Notes: generated by a model from the sequence alone, not told the origin. Shown: positions 16,546 through 28,278, numbered from the stretch's first letter. The stretch: 64,000 nt of DNA from Pseudomonas sp. FP2309 (GCF_030687575.1 NZ_CP117439.1:4393501-4457500), one strand, 5' to 3'. Numbers and translations: made by a program.

Positions 16546-17802
16546 ATGACCACGGAAAAAGTGAAGTACGGCGTACATTCCGAAGCCGGCAAACTGCGCA
16601 AAGTCATGGTGTGCTCCCCAGGTTTGGCCCACCAGCGGCTGACCCCCAACAACTGCGATGAACTGCTGTTCGATGACGTACTGTGGGTGGCCCAGGCCAA
16701 GCGCGACCATTTCGACTTTGTGACCAAAATGCGCGAGCGGGACATTGATGTGCTGGAAATGCACAACCTGCTGACCGATATCGTTGCCATCCCCGAAGCG
16801 CTGGACTGGATCCTGGCGCGCAAGATCACTGCCAACACGGTAGGCCTGGGCCTGGTCGACGAGGTCAGTTCCTGGCTGCGCAGCCTGGAGCCACGCAAGA
16901 TTGCCGAGTTCCTGATCGGCGGTGTCTCGGCCGATGACCTGCCAAGCAGCTTCGGCGGCAAGACCATCGAGATGTTCCGCGATTTCCTCGGCCACGCCAG
17001 CTTCATTCTGCCGCCGCTGCCCAACACCCAGTTCACCCGCGACACCACCTGCTGGATCTACGGCGGCGTGACGCTCAACCCCATGTACTGGCCGGCGCGA
17101 CGTCAGGAAACCTTGTTGGCCAGCGCCATCTACAAATTCCATCCTGAGTTCACCAACGCCGATTTCCAGATCTGGTACGGCGACCCCGACCAGGAACACG
17201 GCGCCTCCACCCTTGAAGGTGGCGACGTCATGCCGATTGGCAACGGCGTCGTGCTGATCGGCATGGGCGAGCGTTCTTCCCACCAGGCCATCGGCCAACT
17301 GGCGCGCAACCTGTTCAAAAATAAAGCCGTGGAACGCGTGATCGTCGCCGGCCTGCCCAAATCCCGCGCGGCGATGCACCTGGACACGGTATTCAGCTTC
17401 TGCGACCGCGACCTGGTGACGATTTTCCCCGAAGTGGTCAACCAGATCGTGCCTTTCACCCTGCGCCCTGACGACAGCAAGCCGCACGGCATCGATATCC
17501 AACGGGAGAAAACCAACTTCCTGCAGACCGTGGCCGCAGCGCTCAACCTCAAGGCCCTGCGCGTGGTCGAGACCGGCGGCAACAGCTTCGCCGCCGAGCG
17601 CGAGCAATGGGACGACGGCAACAATGTGGTGGCCGTGGAGCCTGGCGTGGTGATCGGCTACGACCGCAACACCTACACCAACACCCTGCTGCGCAAGGCC
17701 GGCGTGGAGGTCATCACCATCAGCGCCGGTGAACTCGGCCGCGGCCGTGGCGGCGGTCACTGCATGACCTGCCCGATTATCCGCGACCCAATCGACTACT
17801 GA
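16546..17802 (+). CDS. arcA: Arginine deiminase
   Basis: Converts arginine to citrulline and ammonia, first step of the deiminase pathway. At 418 residues it has the same length as the P. aeruginosa enzyme, with the nucleophile Cys406 in [10 protein letters not shown] near the C-terminus. Other active-site motifs are FTRDT (about 165-169), EGGDVMPIG (about 225) and a central His segment [16 protein letters not shown] precedes the ATG by 8 bases. A strong hairpin (17811-17843) follows the gene, before arcB. Confidence 0.97.
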   Translation: MTTEKVKYGVHSEAGKLRKVMVCSPGLAHQRLTPNNCDELLFDDVLWVAQAKRDHFDFVTKMRERDIDVLEMHNLLTDIVAIPEALDWILARKITANTVGLGLVDEVSSWLRSLEPRKIAEFLIGGVSADDLPSSFGGKTIEMFRDFLGHASFILPPLPNTQFTRDTTCWIYGGVTLNPMYWPARRQETLLASAIYKFHPEFTNADFQIWYGDPDQEHGASTLEGGDVMPIGNGVVLIGMGERSSHQAIGQLARNLFKNKAVERVIVAGLPKSRAAMHLDTVFSFCDRDLVTIFPEVVNQIVPFTLRPDDSKPHGIDIQREKTNFLQTVAAALNLKALRVVETGGNSFAAEREQWDDGNNVVAVEPGVVIGYDRNTYTNTLLRKAGVEVITISAGELGRGRGGGHCMTCPIIRDPIDY

Positions 17803-17810
17803 CTTTCACA

Positions 17811-17843
17811 CCTTGGCCGCCGCCCACAAGGCGCCGGCCAAGG
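17811..17843 (+). promoter_or_regulatory. Intercistronic hairpin between arcA and arcB
   Basis: CCTTGGCCG (17811-17819) pairs with CGGCCAAGG (17835-17843), with an inner CGCC/GGCG stem. No T-run follows. It is probably an mRNA stabilising or processing element; processing of the arc transcript is known in P. aeruginosa, where arcA-containing mRNAs are abundant. Confidence 0.55.
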
Positions 17844-17871
17844 GGATAACCTAAACCGAAGGAGATCCACC

Positions 17872-18882
17872 ATGGCTTTCAATATGCGCAATCGCAGCCT
17901 GCTGTCGCTGATGCACCACACTACCCGCGAGCTCAATTACCTGCTGGACCTGTCGCGCGACCTCAAACGCGCCAAATACACCGGCACCGAGCGTCCGCAC
18001 CTGCAGGGCAAGAACATCGCGCTGATCTTCGAAAAAACCTCGACCCGCACCCGTTGCGCCTTCGAAGTCGCGGCCCACGACCAGGGTGCCCACGTCACCT
18101 ACATCGACCCGGTGTCGTCGCAGATCGGCCACAAAGAAAGCATGAAAGACACCGCCCGCGTGCTCGGGCGCATGTTCGATGCCATCGAGTACCGTGGCTT
18201 TGAGCAGGAAATCGTCGAAGAGCTGGCCAAGTTTGCCGGTGTTCCGGTGTTCAACGGCCTCACCGCTGAATTCCACCCGACCCAAATGATCGCCGACACC
18301 CTGACCATGCGCGAGCACAGCGACAAGCCGCTGCATGACATCAGTTACGCCTATCTGGGCGACGCGCGCTACAACATGGGTAACTCGCTGCTGATGATCG
18401 GCGCCAAGCTCGGCATGGACGTGCGCATCGGCGCGCCGAAAGCCCTGTGGCCACACGCAGACTTCATCAAGCAATGCCAGGCGTTTGCCGAAGAAAGCGG
18501 CGCGCGTATCACCATCACCGAAGACCCGAAAGCAGCCGTGAAAGGCGTGGACTTCATCCACACCGATATCTGGGTGTCCATGGGCGAGCCGGTCGAAGCG
18601 TGGGACGAGCGTATCGAGCAACTGCTGCCGTACCAGGTCAATGCCAGCATGATGAAAGCCTCGGGCAACCCTCGAGTGAAATTCATGCACTGCCTGCCGG
18701 CGTTCCATAACAGCGAAACCAAGGTTGGCAAGGACATTGCCGCGCGTTATCCGAACCTGGCCAATGGCGTGGAAGTGACCGAAGAGGTGTTCGAGTCGCC
18801 GGCCAACATTGCCTTTGAGCAGGCGGAAAACCGCATGCACACCATCAAGGCGATTCTGGTGTCGGCACTGGCGGATATCTAA
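17872..18882 (+). CDS. arcB: Catabolic ornithine carbamoyltransferase
   Basis: A 336-residue transcarbamoylase that splits citrulline with phosphate into ornithine and carbamoyl phosphate in this pathway. STRTRC at 57-62 binds carbamoyl phosphate; HPTQ (about 144) and [10 protein letters not shown] (about 270-280) complete the active site. Length matches the catabolic (not the shorter anabolic) enzyme. AAGGAG lies 8 bases before the ATG. Second enzyme gene of the operon. Confidence 0.95.
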   Translation: MAFNMRNRSLLSLMHHTTRELNYLLDLSRDLKRAKYTGTERPHLQGKNIALIFEKTSTRTRCAFEVAAHDQGAHVTYIDPVSSQIGHKESMKDTARVLGRMFDAIEYRGFEQEIVEELAKFAGVPVFNGLTAEFHPTQMIADTLTMREHSDKPLHDISYAYLGDARYNMGNSLLMIGAKLGMDVRIGAPKALWPHADFIKQCQAFAEESGARITITEDPKAAVKGVDFIHTDIWVSMGEPVEAWDERIEQLLPYQVNASMMKASGNPRVKFMHCLPAFHNSETKVGKDIAARYPNLANGVEVTEEVFESPANIAFEQAENRMHTIKAILVSALADI

Positions 18883-18894
18883 AGGCCACACAGT

Positions 18895-18930
18895 CAAATG
18901 TGGCGGGGAGCAAGCTCCCTTCCACAGGGT
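18895..18930. repeat. REP-like palindrome between arcB and arcC
   Basis: AATGTGGCGGGGAGCAAGCT followed by CCCTTCCACA, a palindrome of the common Pseudomonas GTGGGAGC type. It may stabilise the upstream arcA-arcB mRNA or attenuate transcription into arcC. Confidence 0.6.
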
Positions 18931-18969
18931 GTCCTGTGCTCACAGGCTGAACTCTAGAAGGATTGCATT

Positions 18970-19899
18970 ATGCGCATCGTCGTAGCCCTGGGCGGCAACG
19001 CCTTGCTCCGCCGTGGTGAACCCATGACCGCGGACAACCAACGCGCCAATATCCGCATCGCCACCGAACAGATCGCCAAGATCCACCCCGGCAACGAACT
19101 GGTGATCGCCCACGGCAATGGCCCGCAAGTCGGCCTGCTGTCGTTGCAGGCGGCGGCCTACACCAGCGTTTCACCCTACCCGCTGGACGTGTTGGGCGCC
19201 GAAACCGAAGGCATGATCGGCTACATCATCGAACAGGAACTGGGCAACCTGCTGGACTTTGAAGTGCCCTTCGCCACGCTGCTCACCCAGGTGGAAGTGG
19301 ACGCCAAGGACCCGGCCTTCCAGAACCCCACCAAGCCCATCGGCCCGGTGTACAGCAAGGCTGAAGCGGAAAAGCTCGCTGCCGAGAAAGGCTGGGCCAT
19401 CGCCCCCGATGGCGACAAATACCGCCGTGTGGTTGCCAGCCCGCGCCCTAAACGCATCTTTGAAATCCGCCCGATCAAGTGGCTGCTGGAGAAAAAGGCC
19501 ATCGTGATCTGCGCCGGCGGCGGCGGCATCCCGACGATGTATGGCGAAGACGGCAAGCTGCGCGGCATTGAAGCGGTGATCGACAAAGACCTGTGTTCGT
19601 CCTTGCTCGCCGCGCAACTGGATGCCGACCTGCTGGTGATCGCCACCGACGTCAACGCCGCTTTTATCGACTTCGGCAAACCGACTCAGAAAGCGATCAG
19701 CCAGGCTCACCCCGACGACATGGAAACACTCGGCTTCGCCGCTGGCTCCATGGGCCCCAAGGTGCAAGCCGCGTGCGAGTTCGCCCGCCAAACTGGCAAA
19801 ACCGCGGTGATCGGTTCACTCTCGGACATCGAAACCATCGTCCAGGGCACTGCCGGCACACGCATCAGCACCGCAGCACCTGGCATCACCTATCTGTGA
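18970..19899 (+). CDS. arcC: Carbamate kinase
   Basis: A 309-residue amino-acid-kinase-family enzyme that transfers phosphate from carbamoyl phosphate to ADP, the ATP-yielding step. N-terminal [18 protein letters not shown], central [11 protein letters not shown], and ICAGGGGIP with the ADP-binding region follow the family. The ATG at 18970 is preceded by AGAAGGA. It is followed 18 bases later by a DUF5064 gene that is probably co-transcribed. Confidence 0.96.
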   Translation: MRIVVALGGNALLRRGEPMTADNQRANIRIATEQIAKIHPGNELVIAHGNGPQVGLLSLQAAAYTSVSPYPLDVLGAETEGMIGYIIEQELGNLLDFEVPFATLLTQVEVDAKDPAFQNPTKPIGPVYSKAEAEKLAAEKGWAIAPDGDKYRRVVASPRPKRIFEIRPIKWLLEKKAIVICAGGGGIPTMYGEDGKLRGIEAVIDKDLCSSLLAAQLDADLLVIATDVNAAFIDFGKPTQKAISQAHPDDMETLGFAAGSMGPKVQAACEFARQTGKTAVIGSLSDIETIVQGTAGTRISTAAPGITYL

Positions 19900-19917
19900 A
19901 GTAAAGGAGAGACGCCT

Positions 19918-20280
19918 ATGGCCACCTTTGAACCCGGTCACCTGCATATCGAGCGACATGCACTGAACAAGGACGATGTCAGCTACGACCTGTGCCTGGA
20001 CTACGAAGTCATCACCCATGATCACGAAGGCAAGGGCATGCAGTTCACCCTGCATGGCAGCATTCAAGGCACGGATATGAAGGAAACGTTCTTCCTGCCC
20101 AAGGATCAGGCGTACAACTTCGCCAGCAATGTGACCAAGATTGTCGAAAAGTACGGTATTCCCAAAACCCATAGCAGCGTCGGCGCGCAGCACAAGCACT
20201 ACGACTTGATGTTTGAAGACGTACGCGTGCAGCTGGATATGAAATCCGGCGATCCGGTCAAACCCGAGCACTTGGCGTAG
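19918..20280 (+). CDS. DUF5064-family protein at the end of the arc operon
   Basis: A 120-residue soluble, His-rich (about ten His) acidic protein, resembling the Pseudomonas DUF5064 family; function unknown. No signal peptide or membrane segment. The sequence is mostly beta-strand-like (FTLHGSIQGTDMKETFFLP, YDLMFEDVRVQLDM). It starts 18 bases after arcC with AAAGGAG as ribosome binding site, and REP DNA follows its stop. The position suggests a role tied to arginine catabolism or low oxygen, which is inference only. Confidence 0.8.
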   Translation: MATFEPGHLHIERHALNKDDVSYDLCLDYEVITHDHEGKGMQFTLHGSIQGTDMKETFFLPKDQAYNFASNVTKIVEKYGIPKTHSSVGAQHKHYDLMFEDVRVQLDMKSGDPVKPEHLA

Positions 20281-20298
20281 CGACACTGCAAATCCCTC

Positions 20299-20328
20299 AT
20301 GTGGAGCGGGGCACACCCGCTCCCACAT
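20299..20328. repeat. REP-like palindrome after the arc operon
   Basis: TGTGGAGCGGG and CCCGCTCCCACA form a near-perfect hairpin (one base missing in the left arm) with a 5-base loop. It is the common Pseudomonas TGTGGGAGCGGG element and may serve as the 3' end of the arc mRNA. Confidence 0.7.
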
Positions 20329-20413
20329 TTTTGATCTGTGTTTGCCCTCAGATTTCACCTGACCCCTTCCACCAAGGCATACTTGCCGCCTCTCGCTCTC
20401 CAGAATCGTCTCC

Positions 20414-21922
20414 ATGCGTATCCACGTCAGCTTTATCGACCGCGTCGGCATTACCCAGGAAGTCCTGGCCCTGCTCGGTGGGCGTAATCTCAACCTGGAT
20501 GCGGTGGAAATGGTGCCGCCCAACGTATACATCGATGCGCCGACGCTCAGCGCCGAGGTGCTTGAAGAACTGCGCGATGCGCTGTTCAGTGTGCAGGGTG
20601 TACAGGCCGTGACCGTGGTCGACATCCTTCCCGGCCAACGTCGCCACCTGCAACTGGACGCCCTGCTGGCCGCCATGACCGACCCGGTCCTGGCGCTGGA
20701 CAGCGCGGGCAAGATCCTGCTGGCGAACCCGGCACTGATCGCTCTCTATGGGCGCGAACCTGCCGGGGAAAGCATCGCCGAACTGTTCAACGACGCGGCG
20801 CTGCTCGACACCCTGCTGGAAAACGGCTTTCGCCTGCCCCTGCGCGAGATCAGCGTCAACGGCCAGACCTTGCTGCTGGACGCGACGCCGATCACCGACG
20901 CCGGCGCGCTGCTCACCTTGTATCAGCCCAACCGTATCGGTGAACAACTGTCAGCGCTGCACCACGACCATGCAGAAGGCTTTGATGCGCTGCTCGGCGA
21001 ATCGCCGGCAATCCGTACGCTCAAGGCGCGCGCGCAGCGAGTGGCGGCCCTGGATGCGCCGCTGTTGATCCAGGGCGAAACCGGCACCGGCAAAGAGCTG
21101 GTGGCCCGCGCCTGCCACGCCATCAGCGCGCGCGCCAGTGCACCGTTTCTGGCCTTGAACTGCGCCGCGCTGCCGGAGAACCTCGCCGAGAGCGAGCTGT
21201 TCGGTTATGCCCCCGGCGCCTTCACCGGCGCCCAGCGCGGCGGTAAACCCGGGCTGATGGAACTGGCCAACCAAGGCACGGTGTTTCTGGATGAGATCGG
21301 CGAGATGTCGCCGTACCTGCAGGCCAAGTTGCTGCGCTTTCTGAATGACGGCAGCTTTCGCCGGGTCGGCGGCGACCGCGAAGTGAAGGTCAACGTGCGC
21401 ATCCTCAGCGCCACCCACCGCGACCTGGAAAAAATGGTCAGCGAAGGCACCTTCCGCGAAGACCTGTTCTACCGCCTCAATGTGCTCAACGTCGAAGTGC
21501 CGCCCCTGCGCGAACGCGGCCAGGACATCCTCCTGCTGGCCCGCTACTTCATGCAGCAGGCCTGCGCGCAGATTCAGCGCCCGGTCTGCCGCCTGGCGCC
21601 CGGCACTTACCCGGCGTTGCTGGGCAACCGCTGGCCAGGCAATGTGCGCCAGTTGCAAAACGTGATCTTCCGCGCCGCCGCCATTTGCGAAAGCAGCCTC
21701 ATAGATATTGGCGACCTGGACATCGCCGGCACCTCGGTGGCACGCCAAAGCGACGGCGAAATCGACAGCCTGGAACAGGCCATGGAAGACTTCGAGCGCG
21801 ACCTGCTGGAAAAGCTCTACACCCACTACCCCTCGACCCGCCAACTGGCCAGCCGCCTGCACACCTCGCACACGGCCATCGCCCATCGCCTGCGCAAGTA
21901 CGGCATCCCCAACAAGCCCTGA
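20414..21922 (+). CDS. gcsR: TyrR-like sigma54 activator GcsR
   Basis: A 502-residue enhancer-binding protein. Residues 1-72 form an ACT domain, 78-185 a PAS domain, then an AAA+ domain with Walker A GETGTGKE (221-228), GAFTGA (268-273, the sigma54 contact loop) and Walker B VFLDEIGE (290-297), ending in a Fis-type helix-turn-helix (TRQLASRLHTSHTAIAHRLRKYGI, about 475-499). The P. aeruginosa orthologue activates the glycine cleavage operon in response to glycine. Here it lies directly upstream of gcvH with a matching control region, supporting the same job. E. coli TyrR lacks GAFTGA; this protein has it. Confidence 0.9.
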   Translation: MRIHVSFIDRVGITQEVLALLGGRNLNLDAVEMVPPNVYIDAPTLSAEVLEELRDALFSVQGVQAVTVVDILPGQRRHLQLDALLAAMTDPVLALDSAGKILLANPALIALYGREPAGESIAELFNDAALLDTLLENGFRLPLREISVNGQTLLLDATPITDAGALLTLYQPNRIGEQLSALHHDHAEGFDALLGESPAIRTLKARAQRVAALDAPLLIQGETGTGKELVARACHAISARASAPFLALNCAALPENLAESELFGYAPGAFTGAQRGGKPGLMELANQGTVFLDEIGEMSPYLQAKLLRFLNDGSFRRVGGDREVKVNVRILSATHRDLEKMVSEGTFREDLFYRLNVLNVEVPPLRERGQDILLLARYFMQQACAQIQRPVCRLAPGTYPALLGNRWPGNVRQLQNVIFRAAAICESSLIDIGDLDIAGTSVARQSDGEIDSLEQAMEDFERDLLEKLYTHYPSTRQLASRLHTSHTAIAHRLRKYGIPNKP

Positions 21923-21960
21923 GCAGGGAAGCTGGTTAACGGTGGCGCGCGGCTCTCGGT

Positions 21961-22010
21961 GGTGAGCGGGCTTGTCCCGCGCCGGGGCTGCGCAGCAGTC
22001 CCCAAAAGCC
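21961..22010. repeat. REP-like palindromic repeat, family A, copy 2
   Basis: GTGAGCGGGCTTGTCCCGCG followed by CTGCGCAGCAGTCCCC; same element as 13161-13210 with a few substitutions. Confidence 0.7.
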
Positions 22011-22059
22011 CCCTCCCACCCAAACCCACCTGCACATTTGGTCTGAGAACGACATCCGC

Positions 22060-22096
22060 TGTACTGAAAGCGCTACAGTGGAACGATATCGCTACA
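22060..22096. promoter_or_regulatory. Tandem GcsR-type enhancer sites
   Basis: Two 18-bp sites one base apart: TGTACTG-AAAG-CGCTACA (22060-22077) and TGGAACG-ATAT-CGCTACA (22079-22096). Both have the form 7 bases, 4-base spacer, 7 bases, like the published GcsR pattern TGTAACG-N4-CGTTCCG. A weaker match lies at 22039-22056. Confidence 0.65.
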
Positions 22097-22159
22097 ACCC
22101 TGCTTTTCGCGCGCCATGCAAGGCTTTGATCCACATAGGCTTTTTTTCGAAGGTCCGAC

Positions 22160-22177
22160 TGTAGCGAAATCGCTACA
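22160..22177. promoter_or_regulatory. Distal perfect GcsR-type palindrome
   Basis: TGTAGCG-AAAT-CGCTACA is a perfect palindrome in its 7-base arms, extended by C and G outside. It is about 75 bp upstream of the -24 element and the most symmetric copy of the site found here. Confidence 0.65.
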
Positions 22178-22241
22178 GCTGAATGGCATAACGTCATAAC
22201 CCATTTTATTAACTTATTGAATTATAAGGATTTAATAACAT

Positions 22242-22256
22242 TGGCCGCGATTTTGC
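22242..22256 (+). promoter_or_regulatory. Sigma54 promoter of the gcv operon
   Basis: TGGCCGCGATTTTGC: the invariant GG (-24) and GC (-12) are spaced correctly and TGGC and TTGC match the consensus. It lies 60 bases before the gcvH ATG. Confidence 0.8.
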
Positions 22257-22315
22257 TTGGCAACCCCATTATTCCAATCCCGTCCACCAGACGAATCTGG
22301 CCTTGAGGAGTTTCC

Positions 22316-22699
22316 ATGAGCGAGTTGCGTTTCACTGAAGATCACGAATGGCTGCGCGCCGAAGCCGATGGCAGCGTGACCGTAGGCATTACCGCTTTTG
22401 CGCAGAACGCGCTGGGCGATGTGGTTTTCGTGCAACTGCCGGAGTTGCAGGCCTACGACAAGGGCGCTGAAGCGGCCACCGTGGAGTCGGTCAAAGCAGC
22501 CAGCGGCGTTTACATGCCATTGGACGGAGAAGTGCTCGACGTAAACCCGGCCCTCGAAAGCAGCCCTGAACTGGTCAACGAAGACCCGATGGGCCAAGGC
22601 TGGTTCTTCCGCTTTAAACCGGCCGATGCCAGCGCAGTGGCTAAGCTGTTGGATCAGGATGCGTACGACCGCCTGATCAAAGCCAACGCTGAAGCCTGA
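22316..22699 (+). CDS. gcvH: Glycine cleavage system H protein
   Basis: The 127-residue lipoyl carrier that shuttles the aminomethyl group between the P, T and L proteins. The lipoylated residue is Lys60 in [16 protein letters not shown]-terminal TEDHEWL and C-terminal glycine/Phe motif (GWFFRF) are typical. GAGGAG precedes the ATG. It is the first gene of gcvH-gcvP-sdaA-gcvT under the sigma54 promoter. Confidence 0.96.
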   Translation: MSELRFTEDHEWLRAEADGSVTVGITAFAQNALGDVVFVQLPELQAYDKGAEAATVESVKAASGVYMPLDGEVLDVNPALESSPELVNEDPMGQGWFFRFKPADASAVAKLLDQDAYDRLIKANAEA

Positions 22700-22709
22700 G
22701 GAGCGCGCC

Positions 22710-25547
22710 ATGACGATCAACTTGAGCACCGCCAACGAATTCATCGCCCGCCACATCGGCCCACGCCAGGAAGATGAGCAGCAGATGCTCGCCAGCCTGG
22801 GCTTCGATTCCCTGGAAGCCCTGAGCGCCAGCGTCATCCCGGAAAGCATCAAGGGCACCAGCGTGCTCGGCCTGGAAGACGGCCTGAGCGAAGCCGACGC
22901 CCTGGCCAGGATCAAAGCCATCGCCGGCCAGAACCAACTGTTCAAGACCTACATCGGCCAGGGCTACTACAACTGCCATACGCCGTCGCCGATCCTGCGC
23001 AACCTGTTGGAAAACCCGGCCTGGTACACAGCGTACACGCCGTACCAGCCGGAAATTTCCCAAGGCCGCCTGGAAGCGCTGCTCAACTTCCAGACCCTGA
23101 TCAGCGACCTCACCGGCCTGCCGATCGCCAACGCCTCTCTGCTCGACGAAGCCACCGCCGCCGCCGAAGCCATGACCTTCTGCAAACGCCTGAGCAAGAA
23201 CAAAGGCAGCAATGCCTTCTTCGCCTCGGTCCACAGCCACCCACAAACCCTGGACGTACTGCGTACCCGTGCCGAGCCACTGGGCATTGACGTGGTGGTG
23301 GGCGATGAGCGCGAACTGAGCGACGTGAGCGCGTTTTTCGGCGCCTTGCTGCAATACCCGGCGAGCAACGGTGATGTATTCGACTACCGCGAACTGACCG
23401 AACGCTTCCACGCCGCCAACGCACTGGTGGCTGTGGCCGCCGACCTGCTGGCCCTGACCCTGCTGACCCCGCCGGGTGAGTTCGGCGCCGACGTCGCCAT
23501 CGGCAGCGCGCAACGCTTCGGCGTGCCGCTGGGCTTTGGTGGCCCGCACGCGGCGTACTTCTCTACCAAGGACGCGTTCAAGCGCGACATGCCGGGCCGT
23601 CTGGTCGGGGTGTCCGTGGACCGTTTCGGCAAGCCGGCCCTGCGCCTGGCCATGCAGACCCGCGAGCAACATATCCGCCGCGAGAAAGCCACCAGCAACA
23701 TCTGCACCGCCCAGGTGCTGCTGGCCAACATCGCCAGCATGTACGCCGTGTACCACGGGCCCAAAGGCCTGACCCAGATCGCCCAGCGCATTCACCAGTT
23801 GACCGCGATCCTGGCCAAGGGCCTGACCGCACTGGGGCTCAAGGTTGAGCAAGCGCACTTCTTCGACACCCTCACGCTCAACACCGGCGCCGCGACCGCT
23901 GCCCTGCACGACAAGGCCTGCGCCCAGCGCATCAACCTGCGTGTGGTGGATGCCGAGCGTGTTGGCGTGTCCGTCGACGAAACCACCAGCCAGGCCGATA
24001 TCGAAGCACTGTGGAGCCTCTTCGCCGAGGGCAAAGCACTGCCAGCCTTCGCCGAGACGCAAAGCACGCTGCCCGCCGCCCTGCTGCGCCAGTCGCCGAT
24101 TCTCAGCCACCCGGTGTTCAACCGCTATCATTCGGAAACCGAGCTGATGCGCTATCTGCGCAAGCTGGCCGACAAGGACCTGGCCCTGGACCGCACCATG
24201 ATCCCGCTGGGCTCGTGCACCATGAAGCTCAACGCCGCCAGCGAAATGATCCCGGTGACCTGGGCCGAATTCGGTGCCTTGCACCCGTTCGCCCCCGCCG
24301 CACAAAGCGCCGGCTACCTGCAACTGACCACCGAACTGGAAGCCATGCTCTGCGCGGCCACCGGTTACGACGCGATTTCGCTGCAGCCCAACGCCGGATC
24401 CCAAGGTGAGTACGCCGGCCTCCTGGCCATCCGTGCCTACCACCAGAGCCGTGGCGACGAACGCCGCGACATCTGCCTGATTCCCTCGTCCGCCCACGGC
24501 ACCAACCCCGCCACCGCCAACATGGCCGGTATGCGTGTGGTGGTGACGGCCTGCGACGCCCGCGGCAACGTTGACATCGAAGACCTGCGCGCCAAGGCCG
24601 TCGAGCACCGCGAGCACCTCGCCGCGCTGATGATCACCTACCCGTCCACCCACGGCGTGTTCGAGGAAGGCATCCGTGAAATCTGCGGGATCATCCACGA
24701 CAACGGCGGCCAGGTGTACATCGACGGCGCCAACATGAACGCGATGGTGGGCCTCTGCGCACCGGGCAAGTTCGGCGGCGACGTGTCCCACCTGAACCTG
24801 CACAAAACCTTCTGCATCCCTCACGGCGGTGGCGGCCCCGGCGTTGGCCCGATTGGCGTCAAGTCCCACCTTGCGCCGTTTTTGCCCGGTCATGCGGCCA
24901 TGGAACGCAAGGAAGGCGCGGTCTGCGCCGCACCGTTCGGCAGCGCGAGCATTTTGCCGATCACCTGGATGTACATCAGCATGATGGGCGGCGCAGGTCT
25001 CAAACGCGCCTCGCAACTGGCGATCCTGAATGCCAACTACATATCCCGTCGCCTGGAAGAGCACTACCCCGTGCTGTACACCGGCAGCAACGGCCTGGTG
25101 GCGCACGAATGCATCCTGGACCTGCGCCCGCTCAAGGACAGCAGTGGCATCAGCGTGGACGACGTGGCCAAGCGCCTGATCGACTTCGGCTTCCACGCCC
25201 CGACCATGTCGTTCCCGGTGGCCGGGACGTTGATGATCGAGCCGACCGAAAGCGAATCCAAGGAAGAACTGGACCGCTTCTGTGACGCCATGATCGCCAT
25301 CCGCGAAGAAATTCGCGCCGTGGAAAACGGCACCCTGGACAAGGACGACAACCCGTTGAAAAACGCGCCACACACCGCCGCCGAACTGGTTGGCGAATGG
25401 AGCCACCCGTACAGCCGTGAGCAGGCGGTGTACCCGGTTGCGTCGTTGATCGAAGGCAAATACTGGCCGCCGGTGGGCCGCGTCGACAACGTGTTTGGTG
25501 ATCGCAACCTGGTGTGTGCGTGCCCCTCAATCGAGCTTTATGCATAA
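22710..25547 (+). CDS. gcvP: Glycine dehydrogenase (decarboxylating), P protein
   Basis: A 945-residue PLP enzyme that decarboxylates glycine and loads the aminomethyl group on GcvH. N- and C-terminal halves of the single-chain form are both present; the PLP Lys is Lys699 in [21 protein letters not shown]-terminus [17 protein letters not shown] is typical. It starts 10 bases after gcvH. Confidence 0.97.
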   Translation: MTINLSTANEFIARHIGPRQEDEQQMLASLGFDSLEALSASVIPESIKGTSVLGLEDGLSEADALARIKAIAGQNQLFKTYIGQGYYNCHTPSPILRNLLENPAWYTAYTPYQPEISQGRLEALLNFQTLISDLTGLPIANASLLDEATAAAEAMTFCKRLSKNKGSNAFFASVHSHPQTLDVLRTRAEPLGIDVVVGDERELSDVSAFFGALLQYPASNGDVFDYRELTERFHAANALVAVAADLLALTLLTPPGEFGADVAIGSAQRFGVPLGFGGPHAAYFSTKDAFKRDMPGRLVGVSVDRFGKPALRLAMQTREQHIRREKATSNICTAQVLLANIASMYAVYHGPKGLTQIAQRIHQLTAILAKGLTALGLKVEQAHFFDTLTLNTGAATAALHDKACAQRINLRVVDAERVGVSVDETTSQADIEALWSLFAEGKALPAFAETQSTLPAALLRQSPILSHPVFNRYHSETELMRYLRKLADKDLALDRTMIPLGSCTMKLNAASEMIPVTWAEFGALHPFAPAAQSAGYLQLTTELEAMLCAATGYDAISLQPNAGSQGEYAGLLAIRAYHQSRGDERRDICLIPSSAHGTNPATANMAGMRVVVTACDARGNVDIEDLRAKAVEHREHLAALMITYPSTHGVFEEGIREICGIIHDNGGQVYIDGANMNAMVGLCAPGKFGGDVSHLNLHKTFCIPHGGGGPGVGPIGVKSHLAPFLPGHAAMERKEGAVCAAPFGSASILPITWMYISMMGGAGLKRASQLAILNANYISRRLEEHYPVLYTGSNGLVAHECILDLRPLKDSSGISVDDVAKRLIDFGFHAPTMSFPVAGTLMIEPTESESKEELDRFCDAMIAIREEIRAVENGTLDKDDNPLKNAPHTAAELVGEWSHPYSREQAVYPVASLIEGKYWPPVGRVDNVFGDRNLVCACPSIELYA

Positions 25548-25549
25548 AG

Positions 25550-25645
25550 CAGCTGCAAGCATCACGTTGCAAGCCGCAAGAAAGAGCCGCTGGGCTTTTA
25601 CTTGTCGCTTGTAGCGTGTAGCTCGCCACTGCGCCACCAGGAGCC
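25550..25645. repeat. AGCTGCAAGC-type repeat between gcvP and sdaA
   Basis: AGCAGCTGCAAGCATCACG, then GTTGCAAGCCGCAAG, then an inverted arm ACTTGTCGCTTGTAGCGTGT. This is the imperfect palindrome family built on GCTGCAAGC/GCTTGCAGC often seen in pseudomonads. It occupies the place where P. aeruginosa carries glyA2. Confidence 0.6.
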
Positions 25646-25648
25646 ACC

Positions 25649-27025
<1,377 letters not shown>

Positions 27026-27063
27026 CGCCTACGGCGCGCCAGCACGTTTTTCAGGAGCTGAAT

Positions 27064-28188
27064 ATGTCCACCGAAACCCTGTTGAAAACCCCATTGCATG
27101 CCCTGCACATCGAACTGGGCGCGCGCATGGTGCCCTTCGCCGGCTACGACATGCCGGTGCAATACCCGCTGGGCGTGATGAAGGAGCACTTGCACACCCG
27201 TGATCAGGCCGGGTTGTTCGATGTGTCTCACATGGGCCAGATCCGCCTGACCGGCGCCAACGCCGCCAAAGCCCTGGAAACCCTGGTGCCCGTCGACATT
27301 ATCGACCTGCCGGTGGGCATGCAGCGCTACGCCATGTTCACCAACGAAAACGGCGGCATCCTTGACGACCTGATGGTCGCCAACCTGGGCAATGACGAGT
27401 TGTTCCTGGTGGTCAACGCCGCCTGCAAGGATCAGGACCTGGCACACTTGCGCCAACACATCGGCGATCAATGCACCATCGAGCCGCTGTTCGAAGAGCG
27501 CGCCCTGCTGGCCCTGCAAGGCCCGGCGGCGGTGAAAGTGCTCGCGCGCCTGGCACCGCAAGCCAGCAAGATGACATTTATGCAGTTCGCCTCGCTGCGC
27601 CTGCTGGGTGTGGACTGCTACGTAAGCCGCTCGGGTTACACCGGTGAAGACGGCTTTGAAATCTCCGTGCCTGCCGCCAACGCCGAAAGCCTCGCCCGCA
27701 GTCTGCTGGCCGAGACCGAAGTACAAGCCATCGGCCTGGGCGCCCGCGACTCGCTGCGCCTGGAAGCCGGCCTGTGCCTGTACGGCCACGACATGAACAG
27801 CGAGACCACACCGATCGAAGCCAGCCTGTTGTGGGCCATCTCCAAGGCCCGTCGTACCGATGGCGCGCGCGCTGGTGGTTTCCCCGGTGCCGACCGCATC
27901 TTCACCCAACAGCAGACCGGCGTGAGCCGCAAGCGTGTGGGCCTGCTGCCGCAAGAGCGCACGCCGGTACGTGAAGGCGCAGAGATCGTCGACGAACACG
28001 GCACCGTCATCGGCAGCGTGTGCAGCGGCGGCTTTGGCCCGAGCCTGGGTGGCCCGCTGGCCATGGGTTACCTGGACAGCGCGTTCACGGCGCTGGACAC
28101 CGAGGTTTCTGCGCTGGTGCGTGGGAAAAAGGTGCCTCTTCGTGTAAGTAAAATGCCATTCGTGCCACAGCGTTACTTCCGCGGTTGA
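27064..28188 (+). CDS. gcvT: Glycine cleavage system T protein (aminomethyltransferase)
   Basis: A 374-residue folate-dependent enzyme that transfers the methylene group to tetrahydrofolate and releases ammonia. Motifs: [12 protein letters not shown] (about 53-64), [10 protein letters not shown] (about 194) and [20 protein letters not shown] (about 226-245). AGGAG lies 7 bases upstream of the ATG. Last gene of the operon; a strong terminator follows at 28355. Confidence 0.96.
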   Translation: MSTETLLKTPLHALHIELGARMVPFAGYDMPVQYPLGVMKEHLHTRDQAGLFDVSHMGQIRLTGANAAKALETLVPVDIIDLPVGMQRYAMFTNENGGILDDLMVANLGNDELFLVVNAACKDQDLAHLRQHIGDQCTIEPLFEERALLALQGPAAVKVLARLAPQASKMTFMQFASLRLLGVDCYVSRSGYTGEDGFEISVPAANAESLARSLLAETEVQAIGLGARDSLRLEAGLCLYGHDMNSETTPIEASLLWAISKARRTDGARAGGFPGADRIFTQQQTGVSRKRVGLLPQERTPVREGAEIVDEHGTVIGSVCSGGFGPSLGGPLAMGYLDSAFTALDTEVSALVRGKKVPLRVSKMPFVPQRYFRG

Positions 28189-28278
28189 TTTGACTGTTCC
28201 TATAAGTAACGCAGTTGCGAAAACGTGCACTAATCTGTAACGCAACCGCCATAAAACAGTGCACCCACGATAGTCATT

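Larger units (their letters stand above)
21923..22315 (+). promoter_or_regulatory. gcsR-gcvH control region
   Basis: This 393-base region holds a REP element (21961-22010), tandem and distal 18-bp palindromic sites (22060-22096, 22160-22177), an AT-rich spacer and a sigma54 promoter (22242-22256). No gene is visible. It shows a complete enhancer-promoter layout for the gcv operon. Confidence 0.7.

Noticed and set aside
22677..25406. 909-codon open frame on the minus strand, opposite gcvP
   Set aside because: It is an antisense shadow of a strongly conserved gene in high-GC DNA. The composition is His/Val/Gly/Arg-rich without any protein motif.
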